NCBI RefSeq assembly: GCF_014196915.1
Contig: NZ_JACIEP010000003.1
Location: 248,001-312,000 of the forward strand
From: Dysgonomonas hofstadii
Lineage (GTDB): Bacteria > Bacteroidota > Bacteroidia > Bacteroidales > Dysgonomonadaceae
Length of the DNA: 64,000 bases
Direction: 5' to 3'
Part shown: positions 36,899 through 46,796 of the stretch, in pieces
How the letters are laid out: every line of letters begins with the position of its first letter
How positions within the stretch are numbered: position 1 is the stretch's first letter
Made by a program: the position numbers and the translations under genes
The notes under the pieces: generated by a model
What the model was told of the DNA's origin: nothing
Databases searched by the model: none
What the model saw: only the letters and a program-made list of their open reading frames with translations

Positions 36899-38380
36899 TT
36901 ACTGGTTTTCTTTCACTTTTTTAGGAATTTCGAACACAGCGAATCCGGCCTGTACACCTCCTGCCAACAGATATAGTGTTTCGTCACCGTCAGCAATCCA
37001 GGCTGTAGATATTGATGCATTTGCAGTAGGGATAGCTCCACCCAGCGAGTATTCGAACAGAGGAGTAGCAACATTTATTAGTTGGAGTGCATCCATAGTT
37101 GTGCTACCAAGTGTGATATCATATACCCTGAATGTGCCGGAGCCGCTACTCATCGTTATTAAATAACGCTCGTTATTAAATACAACTACTTTTGCATCAG
37201 CACCATTTCCCATACCAATAAGCGCAGCAGGGATCTCGTATAATATACTACCACTTCCATCCATTAATCTGACAGTCATGTAAGTATTGTTAAAACTACT
37301 GTTATATCCGCTGTAAATATACTCTTCAGCTTTACCCGGTACGCGGTTGAAGCTGGCCCATGAACCTGGGTGAGGACTTACTGCGCTATTTACCAATGAA
37401 ACTGAATTCAGGGTTTTGAATCCGGAAATAGAAGCCTTGATCAGACTACTTGGCTGAGCATTATTGGAATGCGTAAAGAGATAACCATTTCCTTCGTCGT
37501 CGATATCGACAGATACAAAACCTTCATAACGCCCTGCATATCCGGCAAGACCATCAGCTGTGCTTACTGTGGTTCCGGAAGTAGCCACACTCGCATTAGT
37601 AATCCTTGTTGGAGAAAGTTCCGGATGAGCTTCTTCCCATACATCAAAGGATATGCTGGTAGCAGCTCCGTTACAGAGGTATATATGTCCGTTTGCCATT
37701 GTACCGCCGTTCACACCGAACCAACCGCTATTAAATCCGGTCAGAGGTGTTGAATTGATCGTTCCCTGCTTAAGATCAGACAGTTTAAGTAATTCAGGAG
37801 TTCCTGTCGCAGGACGGCTTGCCACTAAAACATTAGTAAGGCTTAACCCGTATTGACGGCCATAATCTGCGGCACTAGCCAGATACATAGGTTGGTCTGT
37901 ACCACCGGCATATTCCGCCAGGTTAGGTGTTGCACCCGAATAGTCATAGACCTTAACTTTGCTCTTACTGAAATCGGCACCCCATACAGGTACATCCAGT
38001 CTTATAGTCACATAATATTCCCGTTTACGCAAGCCGTTGACTACAGCGATAGTCCGTTTATACTGGCTGGCTCCTTCCGGTATGAGAAAACTATATTCGG
38101 TGGAGTCCAGATGCGCCCTTTCAGAAACTGAAGCTTCAAACCTGACTTTGGAAAGGTCTGTTTCCATATGGACTTCGGGGAAGGTAATTTCTTTCGTATT
38201 TTCATCCACTGTTCCCGTAACAACCTCATCACCGTTGACTCCGGCGTTTAAAATCTGAATGTTGTAGATAACCGTTTCGTCAGCTGTAGTATCAGGATAA
38301 CTATCGTCATCGCTACATGAGACCATTATCAAAGAAAATGGTATAACTAGTAGTCCAATATATCTTATTATACTTTTCAT
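36899..38380 (-). CDS. Surface lipoprotein in SusE/F position (DUF4623/DUF5018-like)
   Basis: This is a 493-aa lipoprotein with lipobox MVSC (Cys about 22) followed by acidic residues (SDDDSYPD), a surface-export signal in Bacteroidota. The N-terminal ~120 residues form an Ig-like fold with FEASVSERAHLDS and VNGLRKREYYVTI, as in DUF5018. The remainder looks like a beta-propeller with repeated WFGVNGGTMANGHIYLCNG, GRYEGFVSVDIDDEGNGYLF and FNNERYLITMSSGSGTFRVYD segments, as in DUF4623. It is encoded directly after SusD, where glycan-binding SusE/F proteins are usual, and is probably a binding protein for the PUL substrate. The family name is from memory and uncertain. Confidence 0.7.
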   Translation of the reverse strand: MKSIIRYIGLLVIPFSLIMVSCSDDDSYPDTTADETVIYNIQILNAGVNGDEVVTGTVDENTKEITFPEVHMETDLSKVRFEASVSERAHLDSTEYSFLIPEGASQYKRTIAVVNGLRKREYYVTIRLDVPVWGADFSKSKVKVYDYSGATPNLAEYAGGTDQPMYLASAADYGRQYGLSLTNVLVASRPATGTPELLKLSDLKQGTINSTPLTGFNSGWFGVNGGTMANGHIYLCNGAATSISFDVWEEAHPELSPTRITNASVATSGTTVSTADGLAGYAGRYEGFVSVDIDDEGNGYLFTHSNNAQPSSLIKASISGFKTLNSVSLVNSAVSPHPGSWASFNRVPGKAEEYIYSGYNSSFNNTYMTVRLMDGSGSILYEIPAALIGMGNGADAKVVVFNNERYLITMSSGSGTFRVYDITLGSTTMDALQLINVATPLFEYSLGGAIPTANASISTAWIADGDETLYLLAGGVQAGFAVFEIPKKVKENQ

Positions 38381-38411
38381 AGTTTCTTATCTTTTATTTT
38401 ACATCATAATT

Positions 38412-40289
38412 TTACAGATCAGAAGGCCAGCCTTCTGTTTGAGCCAGATCATAACCCTTGTCCATATAGCTAATGCGTTGTGTTTTACCTACAGGAGCCA
38501 GATAAGCATTCATTCCGGCAACACCAAGGAAAGGTAAACGTCCCTGTATATTAGTCGGACTGTAGAATCCCACCATCTGAGCAGCATTAGACCCATTATA
38601 TGTTGTAACAGTTCCACTAAGATCAGTAACAGCTACTACCCCAATATTTGCTGGTGTAAGTAGTTCAGGCGCATCGACAGGTATATTCATCCATGTTCCT
38701 CTCAATATATCGGCATTCTGTGTATCATCCATATAATCGAGTTTTTTCCAACGACGAAGGTCCAGTATGCGGGAATGTTCAAATGCCAGTTCCATACGTC
38801 TTTCACGGCGTATTTCCCATATAAGTTGCGATACATCTCCTCTATTAGGACTATTCGGCATATTTGATAAATTCATATCGGCTGTTCTTTCTACACCAAG
38901 TGCTGTAGCAGCTGCTGCTATAGGACGGTTGCGAATTTTATTTATTGTTGCATCAATATCAGCCTGAGTAACGGCATCTCCACCCAAAGTTGCCAATTCG
39001 GCTTTAGCTTCGATAAGATTTAGCAGTACTTCCGCATAGCGCATTACAGGATAATCATTTTCATTGTAAGTTGATGTATACTGCGATTCAGGAGATCCAC
39101 CTGTATCCAGATATTTAAGGCCGTCCCTGTTTATAAACTTACAAACATACAGATATGAGCCTCTACCCTTTGATGTCACCTTATTATAGAAAGTAGCTTC
39201 GAAACGAGGATCACGTGTCTTGATCAGATTTGCCATTGAAAAATCCCTGTTATTGACGTCAGTAGAGGTCTGCCAATCAGAACCATCATTACAGATAAAT
39301 GATTTTACCAGTGCTAAAGTAGGACTGTAATAACGGCCGTCCACCAGATTATTATTAGTTGCTATCGAGTGAGATACCCCTTGCCCGATATCATATGCCC
39401 TGTAGAAAATACAATCTTTGTTCCCGCTTAGATCCTCTGAGCCAAACAGGCTGCGAAAATCTGTTACTATATCATACTTTCCGGTAGCACGGATTATTTC
39501 CGCTGCCTCCACTGTCAGATTTAAGAATTTTTGAGCTCTCTCTGTATTATTCTTATGATATTTTTGCCATGTTCCTTCAAACAATGCCAGTCTACTGACA
39601 TAACCTGCAACTACGTCTCTGTTCACATAGAGGTTTCCATCACTCTGTCTTACATTGTTCATAGCGAAAACAAGGTCGTCATATACAGCATCCATAACCT
39701 CGTTCCGAGGTGTACGTTGCTTGTAAAGTTCATCAAATTCCTTATCACCTATTTCACGGTCATAATAAGGGACATCTCCGAATACGGTCACCAATCCGGC
39801 ATATTCCATAGCCCTAAAAAAACGGCCTATTCCTAACCAATGGTTCTTTTCTTCTTCGCTGAGAATTCCACCCATGCGCGTCTCGATACGATCGATCATG
39901 ATATTTGCTTTTCGCACCCATGAGAAGTTCCATGTCGGACCGGAATATTTCTCTATCCACGGAATATTAGTTGCTCCGGTAGCCGTAGCAGAAGGAGTTT
40001 CTCCTCTCGAATTAGGTACCGATAGTTCAAATTGTGTTTGTGTCCCATTGTATAAGATGTCATCACTGAACATATATCCCAGATATGCTGCATATTCCGA
40101 TCTGTTTGCGACATTATATCCGACAAAATGGCGCGGATAAAATTCATTAGCATACAATCTTAGTTTTTCTTCGCTTGTCCAATAGTTTTCATCATCGTAC
40201 GATGTCAATTGCGGTCTGTCGAGAACATCGTCACAACTTGAAAGCAAGAAGATAAACAATGATATAAATAATAATATTTTTGTTTTCAT
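38412..40289 (-). CDS. SusD/RagB-family nutrient-binding lipoprotein
   Basis: This outer-membrane lipoprotein of 625 aa has lipobox LLSSC (Cys about 19) and forms the lid of the SusC transporter. Family landmarks are LDRPQLTSYDDENYWTSEEK at the N-terminus, the TPR-type helices with NIMIDRIET, FFRAMEYAGLVTVFGDVPYYD and YVSRLALFEGTWQKYH, then YPVMRYAEVLLNLIEAKAEL. The C-terminal part has ERRMELAFEHSRILDLRRWKKL, the classical RagB/SusD end motif. It lies 19 bp after the susC gene. Ligand specificity cannot be deduced. Confidence 0.96.
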   Translation of the reverse strand: MKTKILLFISLFIFLLSSCDDVLDRPQLTSYDDENYWTSEEKLRLYANEFYPRHFVGYNVANRSEYAAYLGYMFSDDILYNGTQTQFELSVPNSRGETPSATATGATNIPWIEKYSGPTWNFSWVRKANIMIDRIETRMGGILSEEEKNHWLGIGRFFRAMEYAGLVTVFGDVPYYDREIGDKEFDELYKQRTPRNEVMDAVYDDLVFAMNNVRQSDGNLYVNRDVVAGYVSRLALFEGTWQKYHKNNTERAQKFLNLTVEAAEIIRATGKYDIVTDFRSLFGSEDLSGNKDCIFYRAYDIGQGVSHSIATNNNLVDGRYYSPTLALVKSFICNDGSDWQTSTDVNNRDFSMANLIKTRDPRFEATFYNKVTSKGRGSYLYVCKFINRDGLKYLDTGGSPESQYTSTYNENDYPVMRYAEVLLNLIEAKAELATLGGDAVTQADIDATINKIRNRPIAAAATALGVERTADMNLSNMPNSPNRGDVSQLIWEIRRERRMELAFEHSRILDLRRWKKLDYMDDTQNADILRGTWMNIPVDAPELLTPANIGVVAVTDLSGTVTTYNGSNAAQMVGFYSPTNIQGRLPFLGVAGMNAYLAPVGKTQRISYMDKGYDLAQTEGWPSDL

Positions 40290-40308
40290 ATTTTCCGTTT
40301 TTACTCGT

Positions 40309-43300
40309 TTAGAAACTCAACTGAACACCTACAGAAGCTGACTTAAAGACTGGTGTCCCTGTACCGGTACGTCCCAGGTTATAGTTTGATGTATCGAACA
40401 TGGAATAACCGGATTTTGCTTCAGGATCGATAGGTAAACCTCTCAGATTGTCAAAAGTGAAGAAGTTTTCGAGAGAAACATAAAAGCGTGCTTTTGAAAT
40501 ATACGCTTTTCTCAAGAGAGCCGTTGGAAGAGAGTATCCGAATGTTATATTCTTTATTCTCAGATAAGACATATCCAGCAAATAGCGGCTTTGTATCTGA
40601 AGGCTGTAGTTTGTATTGCCTCCTCCGTTGTTCCATGCACGTGGATAGAAAGCATCGGTACGGTCGGGACGCCAGTAGTCTCCGGCGATCGCTTGCGGTA
40701 TTGCTCCGTCGGCAGCACTGAATCCCGGTATTGCCAGCTGGCCAGCTCCCCACATGCTGCGTTTTCCTATTCCCTGGAAGAATATGGAAGCATCGAAACC
40801 TTTATAATCCGCTCCCAGACGGAAACCATATTCGTAGCGAGGAGTTGTATTTCCGATTACCTCACGGTCACCCGGATCGCCAAACGTACCTTTACCCGGA
40901 GTAATATATCCGTCTCCATTCAGATCTACAAACTTAACATCTCCCGGACGGAATATTACAACACCACCTCCATCTTCGAAATAAGTCTGATAGACCGGAT
41001 TATCTCCTGCCAGCATATACGAACGCTTGGATGTTCCGTCAATAATAATTGTTACTTTCTGAAGGTTGCCATCAGCACCTCTCACGAAATCTTCTTCCTG
41101 ATACAAGCGGTCTGTTCTATATCCCCAAACATCTCCGTAACGGGCGCCTGTAGCCCATCCGTTGCTAATCAACCTGTTTTCCCAAGCTGTATTCTGGTCT
41201 GCTCCACGGGTAACATGTGTAACCGCATCGGCAAACGTAACTAATCCGTTTATAGATAATCCGTTACTAAATCTGTGGTTGAAGTCTAAAGATATTTCCC
41301 ATCCTTTGGTACGAAGGTCACCATAATTACCCTGAGGTACAGCTACACCAAATGTTTCGGGTAGAGCATCTCCGGCAATAATCATATTTTTGGTATCGCG
41401 CTGAAACCAGTCTACACTTAATCCTACCCGGTCTTTCCAAAAACGGAAATCGGCACCTATATCCAATGTTTCTATACGCTGCCATGTAATATCCTGTGAA
41501 ACAGCTGCAGGCGGCCTGTAACTCATTGTTACACCATCGGAACCCAACCATGTGGTTTTTTCCACAGTAGCCAGAGTAGGAACATAGAGTGAGTTTGAAA
41601 CACTCTGGTCGCCGATACTACCCCATGATGTTCTTATTTTAGCAAAACTTAATACAGATTCTATCGGTTTCATAAATTTTTCGGACGACATGATCCAACC
41701 TCCTGAAAAAGAAGGGAACCACCGCCATCTGAGATGTTCAGGGAAAACAGAAGTACCATCATACCGTAAATTGGCTTCCAGCAAATATTTACTGTCGAAT
41801 GCATAGTTAACACGGCCAAAGAAACCGAGTTGTCCATTCCAGTTTGCAGTGGAAGAAACTTTCTGCGTACCTGTTGCGAAATTAAATTGAGGATTTTCAT
41901 AATCCATAAGGTCTAATTTCTCTGCATAATGGCTTCTCCAGTCATTTGTAACCCTGTTCATACCCGCCATGAACTTGAAAGCATGCGGATCTCCTATTTT
42001 CAGATTATAGGTTGAATATACATTAAAGTTATGGCTGTTTTTCCTAAGTGAATTGCGTGATATATAGCTTGTCTGCCTATCTGTAGGGCTTCCGCTGGCA
42101 GGGAAAGTTATCGTATTAAACATATATGCCGGCATACCTCCGTCAGTAGTCACATTACCTTCATCATCCACATATACCTGATTTCCGTCAGCATCCTTCC
42201 ACAATACAGGAGAATACCATGCATCTCCGGCTGTAAATTTTGGTATAGATGCATCTGTAGCATCTTCTTGGGTATAATATGTGTAGTCGAATTCAAGATT
42301 CCAGTTTTTGGTAAAATTAACTGTTGCACCCAGATTTACGTTCGTATAGACATTGCGAAGGCGTGATGTTGTTGACGCTTCCAGTTCATAAGCCGGATTC
42401 CTAAGATTGTTTCCGTGTTGATCCTGTACACCAACCGGCATTAAACTGCCCCAGCGATATGCATATAGCCACGGGTCTGATGTAGTCGAGCCTGTGCTCG
42501 GATAACGCTTAACACGATCAGAATACATGGCGCCTCCCCGTATTGTCAGGTATTTGTTAATTTCGCTGGACAAACTCAATGTTACATTGTATCTTCTGAA
42601 ATCATCTGTTTTGGCGGGTTTAGTCATACCACTCTGATCGAGTAATCCCAGTCCCAGATTATAGCTGACTTTTCCGCTTTTACCGTTCACCGACAGATTG
42701 TGTGTCTGTGTTGGAGTCCATTCTTTTACCAGAGCATCTACTGCATTATATGTACGTATTCCCAGTTTGTTACCTAGTTCATCCATATACCAGTCTCTAC
42801 CATAAACTACAGGATCACCTGCTTTTACGGTTTTTCCGTATTTTTCAACCCATTCTCTGGATTTCTGAATACTTTCGGCTGTCATTTTCCACATATTTCC
42901 GGTAGCCCCCGTATTCGGATTCTCAGGGTTACGGCTTGTCCATGCATCCCAGGTATACTGTAGTCCGTCTATCGTCGCCATTTCCAGATCCTTAGCCCTA
43001 TTTTGCCATGAAACGTTCCCCGAGTATGTTACGCTTACCGATTCAGCTTTGGCACCTTTCTTTGTAGTAATAAGTATTACACCAAATGCAGCTTTAGCAC
43101 CGTATATAGAAGAAGCCGCAGCATCTTTCAATACTGATATATCTGCAACGTCATTCGGATTTACAAGCTGTAAACTAGGAACCTCTACGTTATCAACTAG
43201 AATCAATGGATTTGAACTTCCATTGGGAGAAGAAACCTGGCCGCGTATTCTCATTATCGGATCAGAACCTATTTCTCCTGATGGCACTGTGATATTCAAA

Positions 43301-43824
43301 CCCGGAACTGTACCCTGAAGCCCACGCCCGACGTCGGCTATCGGTCTGCTTCCTAAAGTTTTATCTACATCAACAGAGAATACTGCCCCTGTCAGGTTTT
43401 CCTTTTTTTGCGCACCATAACCTACAACCACAACTTCATCCATCACTTTGGAGTCTTCCTGCATAGTTATATTTATAGTCTTGTTCGTTCCCACTCTGCG
43501 TGTAACAGTGGAAAATCCGATATATCTGAATTCCAGTATATCATCAGATGCTGCATTTATTGTATAATTTCCATCTACATCAGTAAGTGTCCCTTGTGTT
43601 GTTCCTTTTACGACAACACTAACGCCAATTAATGGCTCTCCCTTCGAATCTACTATTTTCCCTTTGATTAAGATTTTTGTTTGTTGCTGCTCTAAGGTAT
43701 TCAGGTTTTTTGATTCGGCATCATTGGCATAGGTATTACCCATGGATGAACAAATCAACCCAATAGACAACAGACAAAGAATCTTCTTTGATAGTGTTTT
43801 TCTGTGTTTCTGCGAGTTATTCAT
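40309..43824 (-). CDS. SusC/RagA-family TonB-dependent transporter
   Basis: This outer-membrane beta-barrel importer of 1171 aa is the first gene of the PUL. After the signal peptide comes a carboxypeptidase-D regulatory-like domain (about 50-125; GKIVDSKGEPLIGVSVVVKG, TLTDVDGNYTI). The TonB-box region is MDEVVVVGYGAQKKENLTGA, followed by the plug (RPIADVGRGLQGTVPGL, NPNDVADISVLKDAAASSIYG). The barrel fills the rest and ends with the aromatic residue Phe (SVGVQLSF). There is no anti-sigma STN domain, and no ECF or HTCS regulator lies next to it. A 550-bp upstream region with a hairpin and a (CT)18 run may control it. Confidence 0.97.
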   Translation of the reverse strand: MNNSQKHRKTLSKKILCLLSIGLICSSMGNTYANDAESKNLNTLEQQQTKILIKGKIVDSKGEPLIGVSVVVKGTTQGTLTDVDGNYTINAASDDILEFRYIGFSTVTRRVGTNKTINITMQEDSKVMDEVVVVGYGAQKKENLTGAVFSVDVDKTLGSRPIADVGRGLQGTVPGLNITVPSGEIGSDPIMRIRGQVSSPNGSSNPLILVDNVEVPSLQLVNPNDVADISVLKDAAASSIYGAKAAFGVILITTKKGAKAESVSVTYSGNVSWQNRAKDLEMATIDGLQYTWDAWTSRNPENPNTGATGNMWKMTAESIQKSREWVEKYGKTVKAGDPVVYGRDWYMDELGNKLGIRTYNAVDALVKEWTPTQTHNLSVNGKSGKVSYNLGLGLLDQSGMTKPAKTDDFRRYNVTLSLSSEINKYLTIRGGAMYSDRVKRYPSTGSTTSDPWLYAYRWGSLMPVGVQDQHGNNLRNPAYELEASTTSRLRNVYTNVNLGATVNFTKNWNLEFDYTYYTQEDATDASIPKFTAGDAWYSPVLWKDADGNQVYVDDEGNVTTDGGMPAYMFNTITFPASGSPTDRQTSYISRNSLRKNSHNFNVYSTYNLKIGDPHAFKFMAGMNRVTNDWRSHYAEKLDLMDYENPQFNFATGTQKVSSTANWNGQLGFFGRVNYAFDSKYLLEANLRYDGTSVFPEHLRWRWFPSFSGGWIMSSEKFMKPIESVLSFAKIRTSWGSIGDQSVSNSLYVPTLATVEKTTWLGSDGVTMSYRPPAAVSQDITWQRIETLDIGADFRFWKDRVGLSVDWFQRDTKNMIIAGDALPETFGVAVPQGNYGDLRTKGWEISLDFNHRFSNGLSINGLVTFADAVTHVTRGADQNTAWENRLISNGWATGARYGDVWGYRTDRLYQEEDFVRGADGNLQKVTIIIDGTSKRSYMLAGDNPVYQTYFEDGGGVVIFRPGDVKFVDLNGDGYITPGKGTFGDPGDREVIGNTTPRYEYGFRLGADYKGFDASIFFQGIGKRSMWGAGQLAIPGFSAADGAIPQAIAGDYWRPDRTDAFYPRAWNNGGGNTNYSLQIQSRYLLDMSYLRIKNITFGYSLPTALLRKAYISKARFYVSLENFFTFDNLRGLPIDPEAKSGYSMFDTSNYNLGRTGTGTPVFKSASVGVQLSF

Positions 43825-43933
43825 AATACTTTGTTTATTAATTTATACTTTTTACAAGTAGATACAAGTGATTGAGGTTATTGCTTATTTTACATCAATT
43901 GTATTATAAAAATCCGGTCTTTTCTATATAGCA

Positions 43934-43977
43934 AAACCATATATCAGGCAGTTGCTTTACTGTCTGATATATGGTTT
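43934..43977. terminator. 19-bp stem hairpin upstream of susC
   Basis: Arms 43934-43952 and 43959-43977 (aaaccatatatcaggcagt and its complement with one G-U) enclose a 6-nt loop. On the minus strand it is followed by ttttgc, a weak U-run. It may end transcription from the phosphoesterase gene, or form a leader hairpin about 110 nt before the SusC start. Confidence 0.65.
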
Positions 43978-44045
43978 ACAGAAATAGAAATTTGGGACGA
44001 AATAATATTTTCTATTATTTGTCCTTTTAAAAATATAGATTTTGT

Positions 44046-44084
<39 letters not shown>

Positions 44085-44372
44085 AGAAAACACAGTTAAC
44101 TTCCAAATTTTCAGAAGAAAAAATGAAGTAAAATAACTTATAATTTTGTGTATTCTTAGACATAATCGCTATTTATTTTTTATAATAATTGATATTTTAA
44201 TATCAAGTTCCGGTTTCAATAAAATTGTATCATAAACATTTTAACATAAGAAGACTTTTGACGTTTAATTAAGGTTTAAGGTATTTTCTTCATATAGATT
44301 ATTTTTTTAATAGGTTTTACAAATATCTTTTAAATGTGTCCGTATTTTTATACCGAATAAGAGTTATCCTGT

Positions 44373-46235
44373 TTACTTTTCCTGATTGAATAATAAACCG
44401 ACAATGCCTTCACTTGACGTGAATATACATGACTGGCCGTTTATTGGGACAACTGTGTTTACCAATGAATTGCCAACTTTGTGTTTCCATTTCATTTTTC
44501 CTGTTTTTGCATCCAATGCAAATATGATCCCGTTTTTGGTACTGCCAAAAACAACATTATTTTTTTCCACAGGCATAGACGGGGCATGATCGTATCCATA
44601 AGACACGTTTTGCGACCATATTTTTTGTGGTTCGTTACCCAATGCCGAGTAACAGACTACGCTATCCTGCATTGTTTTACTATATATTCTAAGATGATCC
44701 TCTGACAAACCGATAGTTTCCCTTACCATAGACTCTTTAGTACGCCAGACAGTTTCTCCTGTTTCTATATTTATAGCTGTCATAACCCTATCAGGAGCTG
44801 TAAAGAATACTTTTCCATGAGCTGCTACCGGCCAGACTGCTGCCGGAGAGAAATGCATACGGGTAAGGTCGCCATTCCATTTCCATAACAGGCTACCGGT
44901 ATATTTATTTAGAGCATACATATAATTATCCCATGCACCAAAGATCACCTTATTGTCATATATCAATGGTTTGGTTTCTATATACCCTTTTACTTCACTG
45001 TATTCCCATACCAAATCCCCATTATATATGTTTATTGCTCTCATTGTATGATCGCTGGCTCCGATATATGCGATATCTCCATCAATAGAAACTGCTCCCA
45101 ACACAGCTTCTTTAGCAAGATATTTCCAAATGAGGGAACCGTTATTCGCATTTATTCCATATATATATTTATCGGCTGAACCAAAAACAACAATATTTTT
45201 GGCTACAGCCGGAGTTCCTACTATGCGGTTATCCGATTTATAGTTCCAGATTATTTTGCCGTCTCTTAACGACAGACAGGAGAGTTGCCCGGTATCATCC
45301 CCCACATATATCTTATCTTCATATATAACAGGGGAAGAATAAATTGTATTCCCAATCCTTGTTATCCATTTTGCCTTTACATTGGGATATATTGTATTAA
45401 CTGAGTCAGAAGGACGTCCATAGGTACTATTATCTTCCGTATAGTATTGTTTACCTAAAGTATAACTACCCCATTTTATTGGAGACTGATTTATTTTCTG
45501 TTCATATACTATTATAGAATCCTGATTAATTTCATATATTGAATATCCTCCCACCTTATCTGATTTATCTCTCAGATTTGAGCGGTTAATAAAGGCAGGT
45601 ATTCCGTCATAAAAGAAAAGTCTGTTGCTATGATAATGCCCACCGAGAACCGCCTTTACATTATATTGTCTGGCTAAATCCGTTACTTCATACCAATTGT
45701 CTACATCACCATCTTGTAATGGATAATGAGTGACCAATATAAAAGGAGTACCCGGGTTTGCTGATGAAAATTCATTCCTGAGCCATGCTATATCCTGTGG
45801 CGCTACATGTCCGTCCATCATCCGTATTATCGGCCCTGTATTGAATCCCAGAAACATATATCCGTTATATTCAAATTTAAACCTGTCACTCCCGAAGATA
45901 TGGCCAAAATCTGTAGCACCCGATTCACTCCATTTGGTTTCGTGATTTCCGGCTATAGCATAGTATTTAATATTTAAATTATCGAGTAAGTCTTTTGCTT
46001 TTTGCAACGACAGCCGATCACCTTCTTCTGTCAGATCTCCTGTCACAAGGACAAAACTAAGTCCGGGTGCTTCATTTATCTGGGCGACAGAACGCTTCAG
46101 GTCATTATAAGCCAAGGTATCCCTATTCAGGTGAGTATCTGTTATAAGAGCAAAACGAAAGCTTTGTCCCCATGATGCTTCACACAGGAAAAGGATTATT
46201 ATAACTAATATTATATGACGTGAAAAGTTCTTCAT
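44373..46235 (-). CDS. Secreted calcineurin-like phosphoesterase fused to a PQQ-type beta-propeller
   Basis: This exported two-domain protein has 620 aa from the ATG at 46235. The signal peptide ends EASWGQ. The metallophosphoesterase domain (about 25-260) has all metal motifs: TDTHLN, GDLTEEGD, AGNHE, VTHYP and GGHYHS. An eight-blade-like WD/PQQ propeller follows (about 285-618), with repeats such as IYVGDDTGQLSCLSLRDGKI, VFGSADKYIYGINANNGSLI and VFGSTKNGIIFALDAKTGKM. The propeller blades carry the tryptophan-docking pattern, yet no dehydrogenase is present, so it is probably a binding or scaffold domain. It lies between the PUL and the MurNAc cluster. The substrate is unknown; phosphodiester-containing wall polymers such as teichoic acids are one possibility. 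Confidence 0.9.
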   Translation of the reverse strand: MKNFSRHIILVIIILFLCEASWGQSFRFALITDTHLNRDTLAYNDLKRSVAQINEAPGLSFVLVTGDLTEEGDRLSLQKAKDLLDNLNIKYYAIAGNHETKWSESGATDFGHIFGSDRFKFEYNGYMFLGFNTGPIIRMMDGHVAPQDIAWLRNEFSSANPGTPFILVTHYPLQDGDVDNWYEVTDLARQYNVKAVLGGHYHSNRLFFYDGIPAFINRSNLRDKSDKVGGYSIYEINQDSIIVYEQKINQSPIKWGSYTLGKQYYTEDNSTYGRPSDSVNTIYPNVKAKWITRIGNTIYSSPVIYEDKIYVGDDTGQLSCLSLRDGKIIWNYKSDNRIVGTPAVAKNIVVFGSADKYIYGINANNGSLIWKYLAKEAVLGAVSIDGDIAYIGASDHTMRAINIYNGDLVWEYSEVKGYIETKPLIYDNKVIFGAWDNYMYALNKYTGSLLWKWNGDLTRMHFSPAAVWPVAAHGKVFFTAPDRVMTAINIETGETVWRTKESMVRETIGLSEDHLRIYSKTMQDSVVCYSALGNEPQKIWSQNVSYGYDHAPSMPVEKNNVVFGSTKNGIIFALDAKTGKMKWKHKVGNSLVNTVVPINGQSCIFTSSEGIVGLLFNQEK

Positions 46236-46291
46236 AGACAATACTCTTTACAATTGATTATATAGACTAACACTTTTCTTTATGAGCTATA

Positions 46292-46299
46292 CAAATGTA
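46292..46299 (-). promoter_or_regulatory. -7 box for the phosphoesterase gene
   Basis: CAAATGTA on plus reads TACATTTG on minus, an exact TAnnTTTG, 57 bp before the ATG at 46235. The -33 region shows only a T-run on plus. Confidence 0.45.
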
Positions 46300-46702
46300 T
46301 AAGAATTTTATATATCTTTTTTGAGTCATTTGTTTATTTTAATATATATTATATATAATTTGAACATTTTAATTATTATGAAAAAGATGCAACTGCAGCA
46401 AAATGAGAACTAATTATCTGTTTATAAATATGTTATAATTAAATACCCCTTATTAATCGTAAAATACATATCATTTTAATTAATTATTAAATAGTTATTT
46501 TTAATTTTATTAACCATAATATCAACAATACACTCAGCGGAAAGCATCAAGAAGAAGGTTAATCGCGATAGGGATTCAATCCTGGCTGCATCAAGAATAT
46601 TTTTAAAAGATTTTAATATTTAATTTATGTATATGAATACAAATAATAGTTAATTTAATATTTTTGAAGATATCTTTTGACTGTTATTCAAATATATCGT
46701 TT

Positions 46703-46710
46703 TATATTTG
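46703..46710 (+). promoter_or_regulatory. -7 box for the MurNAc salvage cluster
   Basis: TATATTTG matches TAnnTTTG, 86 bp before the first NamZ gene. A TTTG lies at 46676-46679, four bases further upstream than the ideal 19-bp spacing. Confidence 0.5.
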
Positions 46711-46796
46711 TTCTTAATAAACTGGATAAATAATTCACTAAACACTCGATAAATGACCTGCATCTACGAGAATCGAGCAAAAATAATAGCTTTACT

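Larger units (their letters stand above)
46236..46796. other. Divergent control region before the MurNAc salvage cluster
   Basis: This 561-bp region is very AT-rich except for 46530-46600. There a 10-bp direct repeat gcatcaagaa (46544-46553 and 46588-46597) flanks an imperfect palindrome agggattcaatcct. The region carries outward -7 boxes on both strands. I see no gene or tRNA in it. The direct repeat could be a binding site for a regulator of one of the flanking genes. Confidence 0.4.

Noticed and set aside
46560-46600. tRNA-like T-arm (gggattcaatcctgg)
   Set aside because: No acceptor stem, D-arm or anticodon arm can be placed around it.
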